A stretch of DNA of 33,642 nucleotides from Verrucomicrobiota bacterium (GTDB lineage Bacteria > Verrucomicrobiota > Verrucomicrobiia > Chthoniobacterales > UBA10450), in assembly GCA_003217895.1 (NCBI GenBank), contig QHMS01000105.1, positions 1 to 33,642 on the forward strand, in the 5' to 3' direction. The notes beneath the pieces were generated by a model, which did no database searches, was not told the DNA's origin, and saw only the letters and a program-made list of their open reading frames with translations. The stretch's first letter is position 1. Each line of letters opens with the position of its first letter. The translations under genes were made by a program, and so were the position numbers. Positions 8,332 to 16,050 of this stretch are shown piece by piece.

Positions 8332-8895
8332 ATGCGTAAATTGGGGGACGGCCCGTTCTCGCGCAGTTTTGCTGGTTCGCTGCTGGTTGCTCATCCCAAC
8401 ATGCTCGATCCAAATTTCCGGCGCACCGTGCTTTTTATTTCCGAGCACGACCCAAGCCAGGGTGCCTTGGGCGTGATCATCAATCGCCCGCTTGACAGGC
8501 AGGTGGCCGATCTGGTGACCGACGCGCCGCCGGTGAGCCTCGCCGAGGTGCCTGTGTTCCTCGGCGGCCCGGTCGGGAAAAATCAGCTGATGTTTGCGGC
8601 GTTCGAATGGCAAAAGGGCAAGGGGCTCAAACTCAATCACAACGTCGCTCTCGAACAAGCGAGCGATGCAGCTGGAAGGAAATTGGTTACAATTTGCGCG
8701 TTTGTAGGCTACGCTGGCTGGCGAGCAGGCCAGCTTGAAAGCGAGCTGAAACAAAAAGCATGGCTCGTTCAAAAAGCCAATTCTTCATTGCTCAAGCTCG
8801 ATCGCCTGCCAAATCTTTGGTTTGAAATTATGCGCAGCTTGGGGCCGTGGTATAAAATGCTGGCCGCCGCACCGGACGATCCGTCGCTAAATTAA
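8332..8895 (+). CDS. yqgE: YqgE/AlgH family protein (DUF179)
   Basis: 187 residues, the usual length for this widespread single-domain family, whose molecular role is not firmly established. Diagnostic motifs are GSLLVAHPNMLDPNFRRTVLFISEHD at the N-terminus (split here at the first F), GALGVIINRPL near residue 48, VFLGGPV near 78 and FVGYAGWRAGQLESEL near 124. The last is the family's hallmark G-x-A-G-W-x-x-G-Q-L-E-x-E. The start ATG 8332 has no Shine-Dalgarno and is preceded by an AT-rich TCTAGTTTTAT. It is divergent from the DUF4230 gene and followed by an inverted repeat and alanine dehydrogenase. Confidence 0.93.
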   Translation: MRKLGDGPFSRSFAGSLLVAHPNMLDPNFRRTVLFISEHDPSQGALGVIINRPLDRQVADLVTDAPPVSLAEVPVFLGGPVGKNQLMFAAFEWQKGKGLKLNHNVALEQASDAAGRKLVTICAFVGYAGWRAGQLESELKQKAWLVQKANSSLLKLDRLPNLWFEIMRSLGPWYKMLAAAPDDPSLN

Positions 8896-8939
8896 GTGAC
8901 GAGTGACAAGTTGCAGGCATTTTTGCTTGTCACTTGTCA
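8896..8939. repeat. Inverted repeat with TGACGAGTGACAAG / CTTGTCACTTGTCA arms
   Basis: Arms of 14 bp match at 13 positions and flank a 15-nt loop containing TTTTT. It lies directly after the yqgE stop and before ald. It can fold on either strand, but there is no U-tract after the stem, so a terminator role is uncertain. Confidence 0.6.
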
Positions 8940-8962
8940 TTCAGCGCTTTTCACTTCACGGA

Positions 8963-10060
8963 ATGATCATCGGTGTCCCGAAAGAAATTAAAGAGCAGGA
9001 GCAACGCGTTGCCTTGTTGCCGTCGGCTGCGAATCAGCTCACGCGCCGCGGCCATTCAGTGCTCGTGGAAAAGAATGCCGGCATCGGCTCCGGTTATCCG
9101 GATGAAGAATATGTCAAAGCCGGAGCGGAAGTTGTTGATCAAGCGAAAGAAGTTTTCGCGCGCGTCGACATGATCGTGAAAGTCAAGGAGCCTCGGGAAG
9201 CCGAGTTTCCGCTGCTGCGCAAGGGCCAAATCCTTTTGACATACTTGCATCTGGCTGCCAGCAAATCCCTCACCGAAGCCTTGCTGAAATCTGGCGTAAC
9301 CGCAGTTGCCTATGAGACCATCCAGATCGATCACCGTTTGCCGCTGCTGGAACCGATGAGCGAGATCGCCGGTCGCATGTCGGTAGTGATGGGCGCGAAC
9401 TTTCTGGCCAAATACAATGGCGGCAGCGGAGTGTTGCTCGGCGGCGTGCCGGGAGTTTTGCCTGGGCGAGTGGTGATTATCGGAGGTGGTACTTCGGGTG
9501 TGAACGCCCTGCGCATGGCAAACGGCCTCGGCGCGGATGTGACCATTCTCGATATCGATGTCGAGCGCTTGCGCTTTCTCGATTTGGCGATGGAAAACCT
9601 GCACACGCTTTACTCAAACGAGGCGAACCTGAATGACCTGATGCCGGATTGCGATTTGCTGATTGGCGCTGTGCTCTTGCCCGGGGCGAAGGCGCCGAAG
9701 CTCATCACCCGCGCGATGCTGCGGAAGATGAAGCGCGGCAGCGTGCTGGTAGATATTTCCATCGACCAAGGCGGCTGCGCGGAGACATCGCGACCCACTA
9801 CGCATCTTGATCCTGTTTACGTCGAGGAAGGCGTTACGCACTATTGCGTGGCAAACATGCCCGCAGCATACGCTCGCACCGCCACGCAAGCTCTTACCAA
9901 TGTGACCTATCGCTACGTGGAATTACTGGCTGATTTCGGACTCGACGGCGCGTGCAAAAAGCAGCCCGCTCTCATTGGAGGCATCAACACCCGCGATGGA
10001 CGACTTACCTGCCAAGCGGTTGCGGAAGCGCATGGGCTCAAATACGAATCTCCGCTCTAG
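8963..10060 (+). CDS. ald: Alanine dehydrogenase
   Basis: NAD-dependent, reversible oxidative deamination of L-alanine to pyruvate and ammonium in the cytoplasm. The ORF track starts at 8903, but the conserved family N-terminus MIIGVPKEIKEQEQRVALLP places the start at ATG 8963, giving 365 residues, close to the family norm. The catalytic region has VKVKEPREAEF near residues 71-81 and TYLHLA near 93. The Rossmann fold has VVIIGGGTSGVNALRMANGLG near 170 (split motif), then VTILDID. The C-terminus is typical (NMPAAYARTATQALTN). It lies downstream of yqgE, separated by the inverted repeat. Together with glnA/glnB it places nitrogen and amino-acid metabolism in this region. Confidence 0.95.
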   Translation: MIIGVPKEIKEQEQRVALLPSAANQLTRRGHSVLVEKNAGIGSGYPDEEYVKAGAEVVDQAKEVFARVDMIVKVKEPREAEFPLLRKGQILLTYLHLAASKSLTEALLKSGVTAVAYETIQIDHRLPLLEPMSEIAGRMSVVMGANFLAKYNGGSGVLLGGVPGVLPGRVVIIGGGTSGVNALRMANGLGADVTILDIDVERLRFLDLAMENLHTLYSNEANLNDLMPDCDLLIGAVLLPGAKAPKLITRAMLRKMKRGSVLVDISIDQGGCAETSRPTTHLDPVYVEEGVTHYCVANMPAAYARTATQALTNVTYRYVELLADFGLDGACKKQPALIGGINTRDGRLTCQAVAEAHGLKYESPL

Positions 10061-10171
10061 CCAACGCGCATTAAAGACCTCACGCTGAAAAGTTAATTTT
10101 CGATCCCACTTAAAAAACAGCCTTGCTCCAGTTATGCGATTACAGCAGTGTGCCCTCTCAAATTAGCACCT

Positions 10172-10441
10172 ATGAAAAAATATATCTGCATTCTGGCCAG
10201 TGCTGCACTCCTTGCGGCGTGTGAGCAAAAGACCGAGACAGTCGAACCGATGAGAACTCCACTCAACAAGACCCCAGAGCCAAGCAGTCCGGCGTCAGCA
10301 CTAAACCCCGCCGCTGGAGCAGTTGAGTCTCCTGCCGCAACAACGGAATCGCCAGCTACAACGACCGAGTCTCCCGGCGAAACAACTGAATCGCCGGCCG
10401 GAGCAGAGGAATCGCCCGCTCAGACACCGCCCGGTTCGTAA
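10172..10441 (+). CDS. Small lipoprotein with TESPA heptad repeats
   Basis: Start moved from 10148 to ATG 10172 because MKKYICILASAALLAACEQ is a clear lipoprotein signal peptide with lipobox LAAC (Cys17 would be lipidated). The mature 73 residues are rich in Pro, Thr, Glu and Ala. They contain about five degenerate 7-residue (21-nt) repeats of the form TESPAxT, probably an unstructured extracytoplasmic linker. No domain is recognised. It sits where rpmH is often found upstream of rnpA. Function is unknown. Confidence 0.7.
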   Translation: MKKYICILASAALLAACEQKTETVEPMRTPLNKTPEPSSPASALNPAAGAVESPAATTESPATTTESPGETTESPAGAEESPAQTPPGS

Positions 10442-10465
10442 GGTCGGCAGCGTTCTTGTTTTTGC

Positions 10466-10501
10466 GAAGTCTTCTCCCGATAATCTCCGGGGGAAGACTT
10501 C
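10466..10501. other. Perfect-arm stem-loop between lipoprotein gene and rnpA
   Basis: GAAGTCTTCTCCCG and CGGGGGAAGACTTC form a 14-bp stem with one G-U pair and an 8-nt loop. No T-run follows on either strand, so this is not a standard intrinsic terminator. It could be an RNA-processing or leader structure of rnpA, or another palindromic repeat. Confidence 0.6.
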
Positions 10502-10520
10502 TGCTGTGCAGTCGCGCGAG

Positions 10521-10883
10521 ATGCAGCCATCGGTTTCATTCTCTTTTCCAAAGGGCCAGCGCCTGACGCAAGCGTCAGAATATGAACGCGTCAAACAGGA
10601 CGGATCGGCGCGAATCGGCAAACTGTTAATGCTAAACGTTCTACCAGTGGAGCATTCTGGCCCCTGCCGCGCAGGCCTTATTACTTCTCGTCGGATCGGA
10701 AGCGCGGTTGTTCGTAATCGCGTTCGGCGTCGTCTGCGGGAAATTGTACGCCACCACCAGCATGATTTGCGAGAAGGCTTTTGGATTGTGCTGATTGCCA
10801 GGAAAAATGCCGCGACCGCGGGCTATCGCGCGCTGGAACATGAGTGGTTGCGTCTGGCAAGGCGCGCTTCTATCCTGCTTTGA
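10521..10883 (+). CDS. rnpA: Ribonuclease P protein component
   Basis: Protein subunit of RNase P, which helps the catalytic RNA mature tRNA 5' ends. The listed ORF begins at 10323 inside the lipoprotein gene; ATG 10521 ([15 protein letters not shown]) fits the family N-terminus and gives 120 residues. The hallmark RNR region [20 protein letters not shown] is present near residues 59-78, and the [15 protein letters not shown] segment precedes it. Its stop TGA overlaps the yidD start (TGATG), so translation is probably coupled. It is the first gene of the rnpA-yidD-yidC-jag block; rpmH is not present upstream. Confidence 0.95.
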   Translation: MQPSVSFSFPKGQRLTQASEYERVKQDGSARIGKLLMLNVLPVEHSGPCRAGLITSRRIGSAVVRNRVRRRLREIVRHHQHDLREGFWIVLIARKNAATAGYRALEHEWLRLARRASILL

Positions 10884-11185
10884 TGCTCTGGCTGGTTCGT
10901 TTTTTTGTTCGCGTTTATCAGTGTACGCTCTCGCCGTTGCTCCGTTTGCTATGCGGCCCTGAGTTCGGCTGCCGATTTACCCCGAGCTGTTCGAGATATT
11001 TTCTGGAAGCGGTCGAGACGCATGGCCTTCGGCGCGGAACCTGGCTTGGATTGAAGCGCCTAGCCCGCTGCCAACCCTGGGGCGGATGTGGATACGACCC
11101 GGTGCCTCATCGGGAAACATCCACGATTGAGCTTGCCCGCCGTGGCGGGCATCGAGTATCCAGCATCGGCCTCGGCGCCGAATAG
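10883..11185 (+). CDS. yidD: Membrane protein insertion efficiency factor YidD
   Basis: Small membrane-associated protein thought to assist YidC/Sec-dependent insertion. The listed ORF starts at 10844, but ATG 10883 ([20 protein letters not shown]) overlaps the rnpA stop and matches the family N-terminus. It has the conserved [19 protein letters not shown] and [14 protein letters not shown] motifs. Homologues usually end soon after DPVP. Here about 20 extra residues ([13 protein letters not shown]...) are encoded by a palindromic repeat. The protein is 100 residues long and lies directly upstream of yidC. Confidence 0.95.
   Translation: MLWLVRFFVRVYQCTLSPLLRLLCGPEFGCRFTPSCSRYFLEAVETHGLRRGTWLGLKRLARCQPWGGCGYDPVPHRETSTIELARRGGHRVSSIGLGAE
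11135..11150. repeat. GC-rich palindrome GCCCGCC-GT-GGCGGGC inside the yidD tail
   Basis: Perfect 7-bp arms around GT, flanked by CGATTGAGCTT and ATCGAGTATCCAGCATCG. It encodes part of the extra C-terminal tail of YidD. A shorter relative (CCCGCAGTGGCGGG) lies inside the PLP decarboxylase gene at 28423-28436. Confidence 0.6.
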
Positions 11186-11202
11186 TCGCTTCGCCGAAAT
11201 TT

Positions 11203-12921
11203 ATGGATCGAACTGCGTGGATTGTCGTTGCCCTCTGTGTGATTGGGCTCGTCGTGTGGGAATTCTATTTGGCAAAACAAATGGCTCCCAGACCTGCTTC
11301 CGTCACCAGTGCGCCGGGCCGGCCTTCCCTCTCGGCTACTCCCGCAATTGTTGCGCCTTCGCCATTGCCAACTCCGGTCGCCGAAGCTTCTCCAGGCAGC
11401 GCACCAACTCCGAGCTTTACCGAAAAGATCGAAACCTTGCGCAATTCAGACGTTGAACTGCGCCTAACGAACCGCGGCGGTGGAATTAAGGAAGCGGTCC
11501 TGCTCAAACAAATCGCAGAGAAAGGCCAGCGCGTTGTCTTAAATTCAGATCGGAGCGCACCGATCGGCGCAATTTTGGAGCAACCGTCCACGGCCACACT
11601 CCCCGAGTTTACCGCGTCTGCGCAATCGGATTCGGTGCAATTTGAGCGCACAACAGACGAGCAGATCGCGATTCGAAAAAAGTTCTTCTTCGAAAAATCT
11701 CCAGAGAACAAAGACAACTACGTTATCGAAATGGACATTGATCTCGAAAACCGGGGAGACAAGCCGTACCAAAGCAGCGGCTACTTTGTGGCGCTTGGTT
11801 CCGCGGCCCCGATTCATCCGAGGGATTATCCTTCATACACGCGTCTGGTGTGGTGCATCGATGGGAGACCGAAGGCGATTGATGTCGGTTGGTTTGGAAG
11901 CAGTAGCGGTTTTCTCGGTGTGGGGCAGCACCCCGGCCGGCCCTATTTCCAGCAGAGCATCGCGGGCGCGGAATGGGTTGCGGTGAGCAACCAGTTTTTC
12001 ACTACGCTGATGGTGCCGCTCACTGCTAAAGCGACTGGCGTTTGGGGTCAGCGTTTTGATATCGACCGTGGGCCGGACCAGAAATTACTCGGAATCGAAG
12101 GCGCGCTTGGCATGCCGGCATTGGAACTACAGCCCGGCCAAACCTACAGCGCGCGCTTCGAGATCTACGCTGGCCCGAAGCTTTACCATCGTCTCGCGCA
12201 ACTTCGGCACAATGAGGCCGAGGTCATGGACTTCGGGATTTTCAAAGTGGTGTGCCAGTTTCTGCTTAACTTCATGAACCTGCTGCACAGTTGGTTTCAT
12301 GACTACGGCCTGGCTATTCTCGCCCTGACTACCATCATCAAACTCACGCTTTGGCCAATCCAAAACAAAGCGAACCGCTCCATGCGCCAGATGGCTGCGC
12401 TCTCGCCGAAGGTGCAGGAATTAAGGGACAAGTATAAAGACGACCCCACCCGGATGAACCAGGAGATGATGAAGCTTTACAAGCAATACGGCATTAATCC
12501 GGTCGGCGGCTGTTTGCCCATGATGATTCAAATCCCGATCTTCTTCGGTCTATTCAAGATGCTCGGCCAGGCAGTGGAATTGCGAAACTCACAGTTTCTT
12601 TGGGTAAAAGATCTTTCTCAGCCGGACACGGTAGCGCACCTGCCGTACCTCGGTTGGCCGATCAACATTATTCCGCTCTGCATGGCCGCGACCCAGATCT
12701 GGCTGATGGCGATGACGCCCAAGACGGGCGATCCCACCCAGCGCCGAGTGATGATGTTTACTCCGCTGATCTTTCTGTTTATCTGCTATAATTTTGCGGC
12801 AGCTTTGGCATTGTATTACACTGCACAAAATCTTTTCAGCATTCTGCAATTTTATCAGAACAAACGACAACCCACGCCCACCCTCGAAAAAGTTGCGCCT
12901 GCTGGAAAACGAAAACGATGA
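11203..12921 (+). CDS. yidC: Membrane protein insertase YidC
   Basis: Oxa1-family insertase that inserts and folds inner-membrane proteins with or without SecYEG. The 572 residues have the Gram-negative architecture. There is an N-terminal transmembrane helix (residues 4-23), a Pro/Ser/Ala-rich linker, and a large periplasmic P1 beta domain (about 70-330). The conserved core follows from QFLLNFMNLLHSWFHDYGLA, with TIIKLTLWPIQNKANRSM, a cytoplasmic helical hairpin (LSPKVQELRDKYKDD) and YGINPVGGCLPMMIQIPIFFGLF. Its last four bases overlap the start of jag (ATGA), indicating translational coupling. Confidence 0.97.
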   Translation: MDRTAWIVVALCVIGLVVWEFYLAKQMAPRPASVTSAPGRPSLSATPAIVAPSPLPTPVAEASPGSAPTPSFTEKIETLRNSDVELRLTNRGGGIKEAVLLKQIAEKGQRVVLNSDRSAPIGAILEQPSTATLPEFTASAQSDSVQFERTTDEQIAIRKKFFFEKSPENKDNYVIEMDIDLENRGDKPYQSSGYFVALGSAAPIHPRDYPSYTRLVWCIDGRPKAIDVGWFGSSSGFLGVGQHPGRPYFQQSIAGAEWVAVSNQFFTTLMVPLTAKATGVWGQRFDIDRGPDQKLLGIEGALGMPALELQPGQTYSARFEIYAGPKLYHRLAQLRHNEAEVMDFGIFKVVCQFLLNFMNLLHSWFHDYGLAILALTTIIKLTLWPIQNKANRSMRQMAALSPKVQELRDKYKDDPTRMNQEMMKLYKQYGINPVGGCLPMMIQIPIFFGLFKMLGQAVELRNSQFLWVKDLSQPDTVAHLPYLGWPINIIPLCMAATQIWLMAMTPKTGDPTQRRVMMFTPLIFLFICYNFAAALALYYTAQNLFSILQFYQNKRQPTPTLEKVAPAGKRKR

Positions 12922-13403
12922 TGACCCCGAAAGATCTGCTCGACACCATGCTCGGTTATCTCGGTTTCGTTGCGGAAATCGAGGAAACCACCAACGAAGG
13001 GGGCAACGCTACGCTGCAGATTTATACCGAGGAAAGCCGGCGCCTCATTGGACGGGACGGCGAGACACTTGAGGCCATTCAGTTTTTGCTGAATCGGCTG
13101 CTGCAAGCTAAAGACAATGACGCTGAAAAAGTCATTGTCGATTGCGAACACTACCGCTCCATGCGCGAAGATCGCATCGTGCAACGCGTTCGAGAATTGG
13201 CGGACCGCGTGCGCATCACTGGCCGTTCACTTCAGCTTGAGCCGATGAATTCCTATGAGCGGCGCCTCGTCCACAACGCATTCAAGGACGATCCGGAGGT
13301 CGCTACGTGGAGTCCGTCGGATTCCGCGCGCATCAAGCAAATCACGCTGCTAAAACGCCGGCCCAAAAAGGAGACGGCGTCCCAAGAAAAGGCGATTTCG
13401 TAG
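12918..13403 (+). CDS. jag: Jag/KhpB-type KH-R3H RNA-binding protein
   Basis: Cytoplasmic RNA-binding protein commonly encoded after yidC. In the 161 residues, a KH-like domain includes the modified loop LIGRDGETLEAIQFLLNRLL near residues 38-57. An R3H domain follows with PMNSYERRLVHNAFKDDPEVAT (Arg-x3-His) near residues 110-130. The usual N-terminal Jag_N domain is absent, giving a compact form. The start overlaps the yidC stop by 4 bp. It is convergent with the flavoprotein gene, 4 bp between stops. Confidence 0.92.
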   Translation: MMTPKDLLDTMLGYLGFVAEIEETTNEGGNATLQIYTEESRRLIGRDGETLEAIQFLLNRLLQAKDNDAEKVIVDCEHYRSMREDRIVQRVRELADRVRITGRSLQLEPMNSYERRLVHNAFKDDPEVATWSPSDSARIKQITLLKRRPKKETASQEKAIS

Positions 13404-13407
13404 TCGC

Positions 13408-14622
13408 CTAAATTTCGACGTTGGGCGTTCGGCGTTGGGCGTTGGACGTTTTTGGATTAAACCGCGCGGCGTCATTCCCGCTTCCCACGCGTACTTCCGG
13501 TCGCCAGCGGAACTTTTGCAGAATCGGATTTGGTTTTTCCTCTACCGCATCGGCGATGATTTCGCCTAGCACGGGTGCAAACTTGAATCCATGTCCGCAA
13601 TCTCCCGCAGCGACTACCAATCCTTTGCGGTCCGGGTCGCGCGCGATCCAGAAATGCCCATCGTGCGTATCGCAATACATGCAGACGCGAGAGTAAACGA
13701 TCGGAGCATCGGCCAGTGCAGGAAATGTCGAGGCTAGAAATTCGCGCAGATTCTTTTCGTCCTCGCTAGTAACAGCGCGTTTGGTAGATTCAGGCGACAT
13801 CTCCCGCCCGGGACCGTGATTTGCAATCTTCACCACGCCATCGCGATTGATTGGAAATCCGTAATACCCGGTCGTTGTAATGTCCGCGCCGAAAACTGGA
13901 AAACGCTCGGCTGCGAATAGCTCAGGGTGTCGAGGCTTGAGGTGAAAGACCGCTTGGCCATTAGCACGAAAGAAGTTTTTTATGAACGGCAACAGATACG
14001 GCGTCCACGCGCCCACTGCCATGACGACAAAGTCGGCGGCGATTCGTTGTCTATCATCCAGCACGATGCCGCTCACGCGACCGCCAGTTTCGTTCAGCCG
14101 CGAAAACCTGACGCCATCAGACAGTTCAATCCCCAGAGATCTCGCGCGTGCAACTAATGCTGCAACGACGCGACCGCTTTCGGCGTAGCCGGCCTCCAGT
14201 TCGAGAACGCCATCTCGATAAACTTCCGGATCCCACGCGGGAAACCGTTTCCATAGCTGCGCCGAGTTCATGCGCTCAATCTTGTGTCCGCGCGTCTGTA
14301 GCACTTTGAAACTTTCGTGTTCGAAATCGCCTGGCTTCATTTCCCGCTGACGAACAAACATCACGCCGACCTCGTGATACAATTCCTGACCGAATTCCTC
14401 ATTCCATTTGCGCCAGAGTTTGATTGAGCGGTCCGCCAGCGCCGTGTAATCCTCATCCGCGCCATAAGCCCTGCGTACGGCTTTACTGATATCGGTGGAC
14501 GCCGCCAGTGGATGCGGCAGCGGGCCGGGGTCGACCAGCACGACGTTGTGACCGCGCGTTTTTAATTCGATCGCAGCAGTAACACCATTAATTCCCGCGC
14601 CGACAACGATTATCTTGGCCAT
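13408..14622 (-). CDS. FAD-dependent amine oxidase, sarcosine oxidase (MSOX)-like
   Basis: DAO-family flavoprotein likely to oxidise an N-methyl or secondary amino acid, producing H2O2 and an imine or aldehyde. The N-terminal Rossmann motif VVGAGINGVTAAIELKTRG is at residues 5-23. Near residue 313, SRVCMYCDTHDGHFWIARD aligns with the MSOX region carrying the Cys that holds FAD covalently. It is followed by VVAAGDCGHGFKFAPVLGE, the second MSOX hallmark. The substrate cannot be told from sequence. The last 13 or so residues (SNAQRRTPNVEI) are encoded by a GACGTTGGGCGTT repeat and are unlikely to be ancestral. A REP unit lies upstream of the start. Confidence 0.85.
   Translation of the reverse strand: MAKIIVVGAGINGVTAAIELKTRGHNVVLVDPGPLPHPLAASTDISKAVRRAYGADEDYTALADRSIKLWRKWNEEFGQELYHEVGVMFVRQREMKPGDFEHESFKVLQTRGHKIERMNSAQLWKRFPAWDPEVYRDGVLELEAGYAESGRVVAALVARARSLGIELSDGVRFSRLNETGGRVSGIVLDDRQRIAADFVVMAVGAWTPYLLPFIKNFFRANGQAVFHLKPRHPELFAAERFPVFGADITTTGYYGFPINRDGVVKIANHGPGREMSPESTKRAVTSEDEKNLREFLASTFPALADAPIVYSRVCMYCDTHDGHFWIARDPDRKGLVVAAGDCGHGFKFAPVLGEIIADAVEEKPNPILQKFRWRPEVRVGSGNDAARFNPKTSNAQRRTPNVEI
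13415..13450. repeat. GACGTTGGGCGTT-type repeat, copy 2, forming the 3' end of the flavoprotein gene
   Basis: Five heptamer-like words (CGACGTT, GGGCGTT, CGGCGTT, GGGCGTT, GGACGTT) in tandem, the same family as 7948-7981. The array is translated on the minus strand as the final residues of the MSOX-like protein, whose stop is just beyond it. Confidence 0.8.
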
Positions 14623-14650
14623 GTGAGGACAGCCCCGAAAGTATTCGGGG

Positions 14651-14676
14651 TTGTAGCGGCGCTTGTGTCAAGCGCC
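14651..14676. repeat. REP-like unit: TTGTAGC + hairpin GGCGCTTG-TGT-CAAGCGCC
   Basis: GTAG tetranucleotide followed by a perfect 8-bp stem with a TGT loop. It is almost identical to the unit at 20382-20407 (paired compensatory change C/T with G/A in the stem). It lies between the M48 protease and MSOX-like genes. Confidence 0.8.
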
Positions 14677-14680
14677 GATC

Positions 14681-15937
14681 TTATTGCAGCGCGCGCTCGC
14701 GTTCGAGCAATGTCGGATGCGAGTAATAAAAGCCACTGTACAGCGGATGCGGAATGAGATTACTTAGATTTTTTTCGCTCAACTTGCGCAGTGCGTGTAC
14801 CATCGACTGCGCCTCTCCCATTGCCGCACGCGCGAATGCGTCCGCCTCATATTCGAAACGGCGCGACCAGCTATTAATGAACGGCGAGAGCCAGAAAATT
14901 ATCGTCCCCGCCAGCAGGCCAAAGAGCAGCAGCGCAGGAACGACATTCGCGGCAGCAAAGCCTGCCTGATGCTCGAAACCGAACGCGCGATAAAACCATT
15001 GCTGACGCGCCAGCCACGCGATCGCGGCGAACCCCGCCACGACGCCAGCGATGGAAACGCCGAGCAATTTCAACACATGGCGCTTTTTATAATGCCCAAT
15101 TTCATGTGCCAGCACGGACTCAAGTTCCGGCTCGGTCAGCTGCGCCACCAGCGTGTCGAACAAAACGATTTTACGAAAACGCCCGAACCCGGTGAAGAAA
15201 GCGTTAGAGTGGCGCGAGCGTTTGCTGCCGTCCATCAGTTCGATGCTGCGCGTCGGAAAATCGGTGCGCTGCGCCAGCGCAAACAAGCGTTCGCGCAATG
15301 TTCCTTGCGGCAGTGGTGTGAACTTGTTGAAGAGGGGCATGATGATTGCCGGAGCAACGAGCAGCAGAAGTAATTGAAACGCGATCACAACGGCCGCTGC
15401 CCACAGCCACCAGACTGCGCCAGCCCAGTCGATCAGCTTTAATACCAGCGCGAGCAGGGGATAGCCGAGCAGCAACGCAAGCAAAAATCCTTTCACCCGA
15501 TCGAACACCCACGTTCTCATCGTGCTCGTGTTAAAACCGAATCGCCCTTCCAGTTTGAATTGCGCGTACCATGCGAACGGCAAGCCGAGAATGCTCAACG
15601 CGACGCCGACGACGAACAGTAGACCAGCCATCGCCCAGATCGACGCTCCGAAGCTTGCGGTGAAGCTTCCAAACGTCCACGGCAACACACCACTGAAAAG
15701 CACCGCGATGAGCAGCACGGCATCGAACAAGTTGGCAATATCTCCAAAGCGGCTCTTGGCCAGGGTGTAATCGACCGAACGGCGATACGTCGCCTCATCA
15801 ATGATTCCTTGAAATGCAGTCGGCACTTCGCTCGCATGCGCGTGCACGTGACGCTGGTTCAGTCGGCTCAACCACACTTCAGTGATGGCGCGCGCGAGAA
15901 TTAGAACCAAAGCAATTATCGCGAATGGTGTCATCAA
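14681..15937 (-). CDS. M48 family CAAX prenyl protease (Ste24-like)
   Basis: Integral membrane zinc metalloprotease, 418 residues. Several transmembrane segments precede the catalytic site (about residues 3-23, 68-90, 100-120, 150-170, 175-200). The zinc site is HEIGH at residues 278-282, with the third ligand in FEYEADAFA near 361-369. The N-terminal family segment with YTLAKSRFGDIANLFDAV, and SGFYYSHPTLLERERAL at the end, are typical of the Ste24 subgroup rather than HtpX. In bacteria its role is usually quality control of membrane proteins. AGGATGG upstream of the start is one of the few Shine-Dalgarno-like sequences here. Confidence 0.92.
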   Translation of the reverse strand: MMTPFAIIALVLILARAITEVWLSRLNQRHVHAHASEVPTAFQGIIDEATYRRSVDYTLAKSRFGDIANLFDAVLLIAVLFSGVLPWTFGSFTASFGASIWAMAGLLFVVGVALSILGLPFAWYAQFKLEGRFGFNTSTMRTWVFDRVKGFLLALLLGYPLLALVLKLIDWAGAVWWLWAAAVVIAFQLLLLLVAPAIIMPLFNKFTPLPQGTLRERLFALAQRTDFPTRSIELMDGSKRSRHSNAFFTGFGRFRKIVLFDTLVAQLTEPELESVLAHEIGHYKKRHVLKLLGVSIAGVVAGFAAIAWLARQQWFYRAFGFEHQAGFAAANVVPALLLFGLLAGTIIFWLSPFINSWSRRFEYEADAFARAAMGEAQSMVHALRKLSEKNLSNLIPHPLYSGFYYSHPTLLERERALQ

Positions 15938-15952
15938 AAGCCATCCTAGTGT

Positions 15953-16043
15953 GTCATTCTGAGCGGAGCGAAGAATCTCAGTTCGTAATTAGAGGCCGAA
16001 CCAACCGAAATATTCAGAGATGTTTCGCTTCGCTCAACATGAC
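15953..16043. repeat. GTCAT...ATGAC inverted-repeat element, copy 2
   Basis: Starts GTCATTCTGAGCGGAGCGAA and ends TTTCGCTTCGCTCAACATGAC-like sequence, complementary at about 20 positions. It shares end sequences with the copy at 1331-1412 but has a different centre. It ends 7 bp from the stop codon of the FAD oxidase gene. Confidence 0.75.
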
Positions 16044-16050
16044 AAAGAAT

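Noticed and set aside
10466-10501. Rho-independent terminator before rnpA
   Set aside because: The stem is excellent but no T-run follows on either strand, so it is listed only as a stem-loop.
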